DNA from: Pseudomonas benzenivorans
GTDB taxonomy: Bacteria > Pseudomonadota > Gammaproteobacteria > Pseudomonadales > Pseudomonadaceae
Direction: 5' to 3'
Assembly: GCF_033547155.1 (NCBI RefSeq)
Contig: NZ_CP137892.1
Coordinates: 1,798,001 to 1,862,000, forward strand
DNA length: 64,000 nt
Part shown: in pieces, positions 58,601-64,000 of the stretch
Numbering within the stretch: position 1 is the first letter of the stretch
How the letters are laid out: every line of letters starts with the position of its first letter
Program-made: the position numbers and the translations under genes
The notes under the pieces: generated by a model
Databases searched by the model: none
Seen by the model: only the letters and a program-made list of their open reading frames with translations
Told to the model about the DNA's origin: nothing

Positions 58601-60439
58601 TACCAGGACGCCAATGGCGTGTTGGAGACCGTGTTCTCGGCAGTGACTGATCCGGTTGCTGCGGTCTCGGTCAACGACGCACCGGTCGGCACCATGCTGA
58701 TCAGCGACACCACGCCGAACGTCGGCCAACTGCTTACCGCCACCCGCGCCTTCACCGACCCGGACGGCCCGGCCAACCCGGTGCTGTCCTACCAATGGCA
58801 GTCGGGGACCGGCGGGGTGTTCAACAACATCGCCGGCGCCACAAGCGCCACCTTCACTCCGCCCCTGGCGCTGACCGGGCAGCAGCTGCGAGTGGTTGTC
58901 AGCTACACCGATGATCTGGGGACGATGGAGACCGTGACCTCGGTGGCGACCTCTGCAGTAGTCAATCTGATCACCGGTACGGCTGGCGATAATGTGATGA
59001 CCGGTACGGCCATGGATGATGAGATTCAAGGGCTTGGTGGAAATGACACTCTGAATGGGTTGGGGGGGAATGACGTTCTGGATGGTGGTGCGGGAGATGA
59101 TGTGCTCAATGGCGGTCTGGGTGATGACACGCTCATTGGTGGTGTTGGTAACGACACTCTCGTAGGTGGATCTGGCAATGACACGATGACCGGTGGCGCC
59201 GGTAACGATATCTATGCGGTTACCGAAGTTGGGGATGTGGTGGTCGAACTTGCAGGCGGCGGTACGGACACGGTCTGGACCTCGCTGGCGAGCTACACGC
59301 TGGGTGCCAACGTCGAGAATCTGACATACAGCGGCAGCGGTAACTTCACTGGTACCGGCAACGCACTGTCCAACATCATCAGGGGCGGTATAGGTAACGA
59401 CACGATAGTCGGTGGAGCCGGTGCCGATACGATGGTTGGTGGTGCGGGTAACGATATCTATGCGGTCACCGACGTTGGGGATGTGGTGGTCGAACTTGCG
59501 GGGGGCGGTACGGACACGGTCTGGACCTCGCTGTCGAGCTACACGCTGGGTGCCAACGTCGAGAATCTGACATACAGCGGCAGTGGTAACTTCACCGGTA
59601 CTGGCAACGCACTGGCGAACATCATCAGGGGCGGTATAGGTAACGACACGATAGTCGGTGGAGCCGGTGCCGATACGATGGTTGGTGGTGCGGGTAACGA
59701 TATCTATGCGGTCACCGACGTTGGGGATGTGGTGGTCGAACTTGCGGGGGGCGGTACGGACACGGTCTGGACCTCGCTGTCGAGCTACACGCTGAGTGCC
59801 AACGTCGAGAATCTGACATACAGCGGCAGTGGTAACTTCACCGGTACTGGCAACGCACTGGCGAACATCATCAGGGGCGGTATAGGTAACGACTCAATAG
59901 TCGGTGGAGCCGGTGCCGATACGATGGTTGGTGGTGCGGGTAACGATATCTATGCGGTCACCGACGTTGGGGATGTGGTGGTCGAACTTGCGGGGGGCGG
60001 TACGGACACGGTCTGGACTTCGCTTGCAAGCTACACGTTGGGCGCCAACGTCGAAAACCTTGCGTTTGGCGGTAGTGGTAATTTCATGGGTACCGGCAAT
60101 GCGCAGAACAACTTTATAGTAGGTGGCGCCGGCAACGATACGCTCACCGGTGGTGCCGGCAACGATATGTTAGTCGGCGGCCTCGGCAACGATACCTTTG
60201 TATTCGGCGCAGGCTTCGGCAATGACCGGATTCAGGATTTCGATGCCAACCCGGTCGGAGGGCAAGACTTGCTCAATATAGCCGCGCTCGGCGTGACTGC
60301 AGCAAACTTCGCCGCCAACGTAACGATTGCCGATGTCGGGGCAGATACCTTAGTTTCGGTCGGGGGGGGCTCCATCCGCCTGGTGGGCATCAACGATGCC
60401 ACCACCATCACCCAAGCAGACTTTATTCTGGCGGTGTGA
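49670..60439 (+). CDS. Giant RTX double heme-peroxidase 2 (MopA-like, type I secreted)
   Basis: A 3589-residue paralogue of giant gene 1 with the same order of domains; GAGGAA precedes the ATG. Peroxidase module 1 (~1-890): Asp182-His183 in GQFFDHGLD, Arg451/Glu454 in GDGRVNEN, proximal His575 in YRFGHS. RTX (~905-1130) and Ig-like spacer (~1364-1480) follow. Module 2 (~1495-2420): His1682, Arg1968/Glu1971, His2093; its post-active-site loop reads ITRARDTGAP instead of IARGRDTG. Then RTX (~2451-2680), two Ig-like domains (~2884-3097), RTX with four 82-residue repeats (~3181-3508) and a C-terminus almost identical to that of gene 1. Expected to be exported by a type I system and folded by Ca2+ outside the cell. 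Mn(II) or halide oxidation are candidate activities; neither is proven by sequence. Confidence 0.85.
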   Translation: MANFIKSDLEFILQQILIAEANANGEDLLSLLPNTLVPFGLRTVDGSNNNLLAGQSEFGAADNLFPRMLDPVFRPAEMGTSYAQTSGMVIDSQPRTISNLIVDQTISNPAAVQAFVDAEMGILADGSQVDGGGVPFPVGTLLDLEGNAIPEGQPLFIPNTAPDEGLSAPFNNWFIFFGQFFDHGLDLVQKGGSGLVFMPLQPDDPLITHGPDGIAGSGDELTDPAMQFMVLSRATNQPGPDGILGTADDVHEHLNQTSPFVDQNQTYSSHPSHQVFLRAYELDASGKPVSTGRLINNRDLGPDGIFGTADDGPGTGMATWAVVKAQARALLGIDLTDDNVTNIPLLATDAYGKFIPGPNGFPQVVMLGPDGIPGTADDFLMEGNPAAPISLAGAVLTGQAFLVDIAHAANPIDSQSGAMLAADSDSAVGLSEPGTYDNELLDAHFITGDGRVNENIGLTAVHHVFHSEHNRLVELTKEVAVEAAVAGDLAFLNQWLLTPVAAVPADLSTLVWNGERLFQAAKFGTEMQYQHLVFEEFARKVQPQVDEFLAPDGFDVTIDPSIVAEFAHTVYRFGHSMLTETVNRLDPNFASSDLGLIEAFLNPLAFNQLGGVTVTAEQAAGALVRGLTRQAGNEVDEFVTGALRNNLLGLPLDLPAINIARGRDAGVPSLNAARRSFYEATADSQLKPYTSWVDLLGNLKHELSLINFIAAYGTHATITSATTLEAKRAAAMELVFGVDENGDSVVAADRLDFLHGTGDWASGADGVTITGVDDIDFWVGGLAEKQMPFGGLLGSTFNFVFETQMEALQSGDRFYYLGRLAGLNFLTEMEDNSFAKLVMRHTDALHLPADIFSTPGLILEADQSRQFNEGLGNADPVGEDPLIPLVMRDDPGTEAVEANYLHYTGDEHVVLGGTDGDDTLISSIGDDTLWGDAGNDRLEGGDGNDVIEGGDGDDIITDMGGDDVLKGNDGNDVIQGGNGENLILGGHGKDFIITGEDMSETFAGPGDDFIYGAPLNLPTFGNEGNDWIELGTSDGAGGDNFDPLEASTILGHDVFITGGGFDEVEGEGGDDIMIGSDGEDHFGGGGGFDWVGYKFDRFGVSVDMLVNDLIEPPVAASNQGILDRFASVEGLFGSDFGDILRGDHADATVIDADGPLNSTLNAAGIALIDGLQAFLDDMLAPGTTSFSGGNIILGGGGSDIIEGRGGDDLIDGERTLNVRISVRENLDGTGAEIASFDSMKPMIPLMLNGTYNPGQLVIVRELLFDPDNSFDTAVFTGNFSSLDPDLGIVLEDYVITRDDNGTPGDFSDDVFTVTDTFLDGDGVDRLRGIERLQFNDIAFVRDDVTGEFVEQIAGTQQFGNFSPDGLVQIGGVVQVGQLLTASVAGVTDQDNAGGTLDGRPITYVWQVDTFGDGVFEDIVAMGGGNPATQIGNTFRVTPDLEGLALRVKVIYQDDLGTSELVFSAGTAPVAAGIFPTPAAIPAESPTVSPGGGLHLIRSDLQFILEQIFISERHAAGEDLLSLLPNSRVPFGLRTVDGSFNNLVQGQSGFGATDETFPFLLPQNFRDDQDGDSFGPVTNTNYASTTDVADADPRIISNLIADQTITNPSAVQAFLDAGLGTQMLDAVTGEPLFNADGTPRILDLDGVEIPRGQTLTIPNTAPDEGLSAPFNAWFIFFGQFFDHGLDLVQKGGNGNVFVPLQPDDPLITHGADGIAGTGDELTNPAQQFMLLSRATNVDVQPGPDGVLGTSDDIHTHNNQTSPFVDQNQTYASHPAHQVFLRAYELNGANQPMATGELITNRDVGGDGIFGTADDMAIGGMATWAVVKAQARDILGIDLSDYDALNVPLVAVDPYGNYIPGPNGRVQLVIDLGPDGLLGTADDVTVEGDPAAPVSPAAVGALRTGHSFLVDIAHEANPFDAQTGAPLLADSDDAVGLSNGVDPVTGDPISTNGFFDNELLEAHYMAGDGRVNENIALTSVHHVFHAEHNRVVAHTKDVVLASNDVDFINNWLLTPIAALPTTQGEIDALDWNGERLFHVAKFTTEMEYQHLVFEEFARKIQPQVDVFLGEGQGYDGDINPAIVAEFAHAVYRFGHTMLLDTVDRLDPNFASSEIGLIQAFLNPLEFDQNGTLTPEQAAGAIARGVTRQAGNEIDNFVTEALRNNLLGLPLDLAAINITRARDTGAPSLNAARRDFWENTGDSQLSPYTSWFDFSLNMRHPSSLVNFIAAYGTHAELLAADVDTLAEKRAVAAALVLGGSAVINAGELDERTFVADDVDRVAFLNSTGIYAMVNGVTTTGVDDIDLWVGGLAERQMPFGGMLGSTFNFVFENQLEKLQNGDRFYYLERTAGLNFLSELENNSFARMIMANTDATHLPGDVFSTPGFILEVDQSRQFTGLNEAGADGIQGTADDEIGVDGIAGNSDPLGESLLIPDVVRDNPDTPGADSNYLRYNGDEHIVLGGTAGDDILISSLGDDTLHGDEGNDRLEGGDGNDIVLGGAGDDILTDQGGEDNIQGGDGHDAIHGGNSIDLILGGFGNDFIVTGEDGDESFGGPGNDFILGDIADEFVFGNEGDDWLELGMADGSSGDNFDVRGLDATIGNDVFIGGGSIDRMGGEGGDDIMMGNGGPTDRYLGGSGFDWALFRDNPAGAYVDMRLRAFNEAILPLSNGSALARFESMEGLSGSAHSDILLGDDFDAGMIAASGFTGSVLTNIALVDGLQGFLDAMLGTPTVPTVTSFGAGNIILGGDGSDLLQGNGGDDLIDGDLWMNVRISVRENSDGSGAEIRSANSMTELVDDVFAGLINPGQLVIVREILPGDGGFNFDTAMYSGPLANYNIVENGDGTFTVEDLGGDLIVGGEIGPDGIDTLRNIERLQFNDQAVVLVPGLNAEPVGLASINDNNPEVGSLLSANLDTVTDADNPGIGRVTGPVNYQWQADFSGTGVFEDIVAATPIGDVRAFGQTFRVTADLAGLSLRVQAVYQDANGVLETVFSAVTDPVAAVSVNDAPVGTMLISDTTPNVGQLLTATRAFTDPDGPANPVLSYQWQSGTGGVFNNIAGATSATFTPPLALTGQQLRVVVSYTDDLGTMETVTSVATSAVVNLITGTAGDNVMTGTAMDDEIQGLGGNDTLNGLGGNDVLDGGAGDDVLNGGLGDDTLIGGVGNDTLVGGSGNDTMTGGAGNDIYAVTEVGDVVVELAGGGTDTVWTSLASYTLGANVENLTYSGSGNFTGTGNALSNIIRGGIGNDTIVGGAGADTMVGGAGNDIYAVTDVGDVVVELAGGGTDTVWTSLSSYTLGANVENLTYSGSGNFTGTGNALANIIRGGIGNDTIVGGAGADTMVGGAGNDIYAVTDVGDVVVELAGGGTDTVWTSLSSYTLSANVENLTYSGSGNFTGTGNALANIIRGGIGNDSIVGGAGADTMVGGAGNDIYAVTDVGDVVVELAGGGTDTVWTSLASYTLGANVENLAFGGSGNFMGTGNAQNNFIVGGAGNDTLTGGAGNDMLVGGLGNDTFVFGAGFGNDRIQDFDANPVGGQDLLNIAALGVTAANFAANVTIADVGADTLVSVGGGSIRLVGINDATTITQADFILAV
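59210..60193 (+). repeat. Four 246-bp tandem repeats (82 residues each) in giant gene 2
   Basis: Unit starts at 59210, 59456, 59702 and 59948 keep the same 246-bp period as in gene 1. Units 2 and 3 are nearly identical over their length. Each has IYAVTDVGDVVVELAG, YTLGANVENLTYSGSGNF and an RTX turn. Confidence 0.92.
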
Positions 60440-60911
60440 GGAGGCCACCAACAAAAAGGAGTGCGGTATCAATAATTGCGCCATGGGCTGGCTTGCCATC
60501 CCATGGTGTTTATTTTTGTTCCCGAGCGTGCTGCCATGAACCAATAAACCATCGCGACAGTCTGGGCGAGCGGATTGTCAAGTAGGAGTCGTTCTCGAAA
60601 AAGCTCCCGGAATTTTTACTACTTCCTTCATCCATGTGGACCACAAGCTGGCTCATACAAGTCCACCACGCCCTACCTGCCTATGCTGTCGAGGTTATAG
60701 TTGTAAGGGAGCGTGAGCAGGTTGTTCGCAGCTTCCTGTATATAGGAGGGAGGTGATTGGTTACGCGTGGCAGAAGTGTCCTGGATTCCCAGTCTGGCGG
60801 TGAACAATTCTGCTAGGTGACTGTCACACCCAGCTGGGCACAAGGGATGTACCCGCTACTGCCTGAGCAAGAGGGGTAGAGCGTCCAAGGAGGGGATTTG
60901 AAAGTAATCGC
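60440..60911. other. 472-bp intergenic region before the first wzz
   Basis: It starts with a terminator-like hairpin (60480-60517). The rest has no recognisable gene. AGGAGGGG at ~60888-60896 is 16 bp from the chosen wzz ATG, too far for a normal ribosome-binding site. No JUMPstart/ops element is seen. Confidence 0.55.
60480..60517 (+). terminator. Probable terminator after giant gene 2
   Basis: CCATGGGCTGGC and GCCATCCCATGG pair with one mismatch around a TT loop and are followed by TGTTTATTTTTG. Confidence 0.7.
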
Positions 60912-62228
60912 ATGCCATGCGATAGACCTTTGTTTAGAATGGAACCCAGCCGACCTATGCCTGATCAACCGCAGCAACCCAGCTATAGCAACGATGAAAT
61001 CGATCTGGTCGAGCTGCTTCGCTCGCTGTTCCAGCAAAAGTACCTGATCCTAGCGGTCGCCTGCCTGATTACCCTGGGAGCGGCTGCCTTTGCCTTTCTG
61101 GCCACGCCGCACTATCAGGTGCAAAGCGTACTGCGTCCGGTGGATAGGGGCAGCCTCGATGAATTGAATGGCACCGGCGTCTATGAACTGACCCCAGCCG
61201 AAGCATTGAGCCGTGTGGGGGCAGGGCTCTCTTCCTACGAGAACCGCCTGAAGTTCTTTCGCGACAATCAACCGCTGTTTACCGGGCTGGTCGAGCCGGG
61301 TCGCTCGCTTGAGCAGGTCTTTGAAGAGTTCAACCGCTCGGCGTTCACCATGCTGCAGGTCGACCCGAAGAGGCCCAATAGCCTGAGCGAATTCGTTGGT
61401 ATATCGCTGACCTACCCAAAGGGAGTCGATGGGGTCGCGGTGGTCAATGGGCTGGTTACCGCCGTGCAGGAGACCGAGCGGGAGCGTATCGCCACAGACC
61501 TTAAGGTGCTGATCGCCAACCGCTTGTTTGCCCTCGAGCAAAAGATCGAGGCTGCACGGGCCAGCTATGAGGCAAGCAAGCAGGCGCAAATCGCCAAACT
61601 GCTCGAACAGGATGCCTTACGCAGGGCGCAATTACAGGACGAGTTGCAGGCCCTGCGCGGCGAACTGAAAACGCGCCGGGGGAACCGCATCCAGCGTATC
61701 GACGAAGCCATGCAGATAGCCGAGTCCTTAGGTATTCGCAAACCTACCACGCCCTCGGCCATGGCCGATGTACAGCAGCAAGGGCAGGTCGTGCGGACTG
61801 AGGTCAACAGTCGGGAAATTCCGCTCTATTTCATGGGGGTCGATGCCCTGAAGGCCGAGCGACAGGCCCTGAGTGAGCGCAGCTCGGACGATTTCAGCGA
61901 GCCGCGAATAGCCGAGATCGAAAAGGAACTGGCCCTCCTGAGCCGCAACCGGCAGGTGGAAGTCCTCGAGCGGCGCAAGAACGAAGACCTGTATCTCAAG
62001 GATCTGGCGGAATGGCGCCAAGAGGCGGCACAACTCAAGGGAATCAAGTTCGATACCAGTACTTTGCAGTTGGTCAGAGTGGATCAACTGGCGCTCGAAC
62101 CGCTCTCCGCGGTCAAGCCGAAGAAAGCGCTAGTGATCGGCCTGGGCGGCTTTGCCGGCCTGATGCTCGGTGTCTTCGTGGCATTGCTGCGCAACCTGTT
62201 GCGACCCCGCATGGGGAAAGCACCGTAG
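60912..62228 (+). CDS. wzz: Wzz-type O-antigen chain-length regulator (copy 1)
   Basis: A 438-residue polysaccharide co-polymerase. TM1 lies at ~44-65 (YLILAVACLITLGAAAFAFLAT), followed by the PHYQVQSVLRP strand of the Wzz domain, a long coiled coil (~200-360) and TM2 (~405-430, KKALVIGLGGFAGLMLGVFVALL). Wzz proteins set the modal length of O-antigen made by Wzy. Start choice is uncertain: ATGs at 60912, 60939 and 60957 are all in frame and none has a good ribosome-binding site; the last, MPDQPQQPSYSNDEIDL, fits the usual short cytosolic head best. It should be the first gene of the O-antigen cluster. Confidence 0.9.
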   Translation: MPCDRPLFRMEPSRPMPDQPQQPSYSNDEIDLVELLRSLFQQKYLILAVACLITLGAAAFAFLATPHYQVQSVLRPVDRGSLDELNGTGVYELTPAEALSRVGAGLSSYENRLKFFRDNQPLFTGLVEPGRSLEQVFEEFNRSAFTMLQVDPKRPNSLSEFVGISLTYPKGVDGVAVVNGLVTAVQETERERIATDLKVLIANRLFALEQKIEAARASYEASKQAQIAKLLEQDALRRAQLQDELQALRGELKTRRGNRIQRIDEAMQIAESLGIRKPTTPSAMADVQQQGQVVRTEVNSREIPLYFMGVDALKAERQALSERSSDDFSEPRIAEIEKELALLSRNRQVEVLERRKNEDLYLKDLAEWRQEAAQLKGIKFDTSTLQLVRVDQLALEPLSAVKPKKALVIGLGGFAGLMLGVFVALLRNLLRPRMGKAP

Positions 62229-62715
62229 GGCGTATTTACTGGTCTGTGCACAGCGCCTCACCGAGGCGCTCGGACCATGCGGAAGTGGATCTGTCCGCGA
62301 TACTTATACCTGCCAGAGTGGGTCTCTTCACCGCCACTCCAAAGCATCACTCCGAAAACGGGCCTCCCACAAAAGCCGGGGTTACCACGCCCTTGCGGTG
62401 AGTGCACTCTCCCGCCGTTGGGTGCACAGCGAACATTGCTGCCACCTGCCGGGAGCTGTGTCAATGTGCAAGGCGCAGAGACCATGAGGTGGGTCACAAA
62501 GTTCCCGTCTTTCTGTCAGTGACTGCAAGTTGATTGTCAAGACTTGTAATGTCGTATTTCGCAGGCACAATGCCGCCAAATCTCTGCTGGTGGGATAGGT
62601 GAAAACCCGTTATGCCGCGTACCTCAGCGGGAGCGGCGTATGGTTGAAATGGACAACAACTGTTGCCCCCCGACCGGCGCATCCGTGGCACCTATTTGAA
62701 AGATGGATCTTGGCC
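62229..62715. other. 487-bp intergenic region between the two wzz genes
   Basis: No gene is recognised. A possible promoter fragment (TTGTCA at ~62535, TATTTC further down with 15-bp spacing) is too weak to call. The gap is long for two genes of one operon, suggesting separate control of the second wzz. Confidence 0.5.
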
Positions 62716-64000
62716 GTGAACGCAATCTCCTCTGTTGTGCAACAACCCGCTAACGACGAAGTCGACCTGGCCGCGTTATTTCACTCACTCTGGGAACAGA
62801 AGCGATTGATCGCACTGGTAACCGCGCTGATCAGTATGATGGCAGCGGCCTATGCCTTCCTGGCTACCCCCGAATACGAAGTGCAAAGCGTTCTGCGCCC
62901 CGCGGCGATCAAGGATCTCGATGCACTGAGCCGCACCGGCGTTTACAAGCTTACGCCTGAGCAGGCCATGCAGCGTGTGGGGGCTACATTGGAGTCTTAC
63001 GACACTCGACTGGAGTTCTTTCGTGCCAACCAGGGCCTGTTTGAGGCATTGCGCCAACCCAATCGCAGCCTCGAGCAAACCTTCGAGCGCTTCAACCAAG
63101 AAGCTTTCAAAATGCTCCTGCCTGACTCGAAGAAAGCCGGCAACCTGAGTTCTTTTGTCGGTATTCAGTTGACCTATCCACAGGACGTTGATGGTGTTGC
63201 TTTGCTCAATGGCCTGGTTGAGTATTCCTTACAGGTTGAGCGCGAACGTATCGCCGCTGACTTAGCAGTAGTGATCCAGAATCGCCTCAATCAACTCGAT
63301 GCGCAGATGGCAGCAGCTCGCGCAAGCTACGAAGCCAGCAAAGAGGCCAAGATCGCCAAGTTGTTGGAAGCCGACAACCTCAAGCGTGCCGACCTGCAAG
63401 ACGAACTCAAGGCCTTGCGTCAACAGCTCAAAGCTCAGCGTGACAACCGCGTAGCCCAACTGGATGAAGCCATACGCATTGCCAAGGCGCTGGGTATCAG
63501 CAAGCCTGCTACGCCGTCCTCATTGGGCGAGGGTGAGCGGATGGCGCAAGGTAATGTGATCCGTACTGAGGTCAATAACCAGCAGATACCGCTGTACTTC
63601 ATGGGCCGCGAAGCGCTGGAAGCCGAACGCAATGCTTTACTGCAGCGGCGTTCCGATGACTTCACCGCGCCGCGTATCGCGCAAATCGCCAAGGAGCTAC
63701 GTTTGTTGGCGAACAACCGGCAGATTGAAGTGCTCAACAAGCGCGAAAACGAAGACCTGTTTCTCAAGGACTTGGCCACCTGGCGTGGGGAAGCTGCACG
63801 TTTGCGTAATCTTAATGTTGATGTTTCCAGTCTGAAATTGGTGTCCATCGATCAGGTAGCTCTGGAACCCTTGCACCCGATCAAACCCAAAAAAGCATTG
63901 ATCCTGACCCTTGGGCTGGTGCTTGGCGGTATGCTCGGCCTGTTTATCGCTCTGCTGGGCAATATGCTACGCCGTAAACCCGAAACACTTGCCCTTGCGC
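62716..64000 (+). CDS. wzz: Wzz-type chain-length regulator (copy 2, cut by window end)
   Basis: An open frame from a GTG at 62716 (VNAISSVVQQPANDEVDLAAL) to the window end, 428 residues without a stop. It parallels copy 1 throughout: TM1 ~31-51 (LIALVTALISMMAAAYAFLAT), PEYEVQSVLRPA, SRTGVYKLTPEQAMQRVGA, coiled coil, IPLYFMGREALEAERNALL and TM2 near the end (ALILTLGLVLGGMLGLFIALLG). A TTG two codons upstream is an alternative start. Only the last few residues are probably missing. Two wzz genes in tandem could give two O-antigen length classes. Confidence 0.88.
   Translation, partial: MNAISSVVQQPANDEVDLAALFHSLWEQKRLIALVTALISMMAAAYAFLATPEYEVQSVLRPAAIKDLDALSRTGVYKLTPEQAMQRVGATLESYDTRLEFFRANQGLFEALRQPNRSLEQTFERFNQEAFKMLLPDSKKAGNLSSFVGIQLTYPQDVDGVALLNGLVEYSLQVERERIAADLAVVIQNRLNQLDAQMAAARASYEASKEAKIAKLLEADNLKRADLQDELKALRQQLKAQRDNRVAQLDEAIRIAKALGISKPATPSSLGEGERMAQGNVIRTEVNNQQIPLYFMGREALEAERNALLQRRSDDFTAPRIAQIAKELRLLANNRQIEVLNKRENEDLFLKDLATWRGEAARLRNLNVDVSSLKLVSIDQVALEPLHPIKPKKALILTLGLVLGGMLGLFIALLGNMLRRKPETLALA

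Overview
The window looks like a chromosome segment of a high-GC Pseudomonas close to the P. aeruginosa group. The basis is gene content and order: the run cyaB, trkH, a cpxR/cpxP/cpxS-type locus, yciK-mupP-ubiG-mtaD/mtnA and gyrA-serC-pheA-hisC2-tyrA/aroA-cmk-rpsA-ihfB followed by wzz is, from memory, the PAO1 PA3217-PA3160 order. The assignment was not tested by alignment.

Layout. 1-2113: start of an AraC-type regulator (cut by the window edge), then an overlapping UDP-diacylglucosamine-hydrolase-like phosphatase and a GT4 glycosyltransferase. 2175-5241: class III adenylate cyclase (CyaB type), a small Mpo1-like membrane protein and an AraC regulator. 5255-8241: two tandem TrkH potassium transporter subunits. 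8398-12811: YkgJ-like and nitroreductase genes, then an envelope-stress two-component operon (coiled-coil membrane protein, response regulator, Spy/CpxP-like protein, histidine kinase) and a YciI protein. 12967-19188: PHP phosphatase, YciO-like protein, PA2779-like protein, trpS, scpA, scpB, rluB. 19244-24307 (minus): diguanylate cyclase, yciK, mupP, ubiG, MTA deaminase. 24541-37362 (plus): mtnA, gyrA and the aromatic/serine supraoperon through rpsA and ihfB.

Accessory part. In PAO1, as I recall, ihfB is directly followed by wzz and the O-antigen cluster. Here about 23.5 kb lies between them, almost all of it two giant paralogous genes (3483 and 3589 codons). Each encodes two animal-type heme-peroxidase modules, RTX calcium-binding beta-rolls, Ig-like spacers, four 82-residue tandem repeats and a shared C-terminal end typical of type I secretion substrates. 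All four peroxidase modules keep the distal His, distal Arg, proximal His and the Asp/Glu that ester-link heme in mammalian peroxidases. The best-known bacterial relatives of this architecture are the secreted Mn(II)-oxidising peroxidases of the MopA type. Two tandem wzz chain-length genes follow, the second cut by the window end.

A second unusual object is a 266-bp nested inverted-repeat element (21901-22166) that fills the whole ubiG-mupP gap and appears to supply mupP with its ribosome-binding site and start codon.
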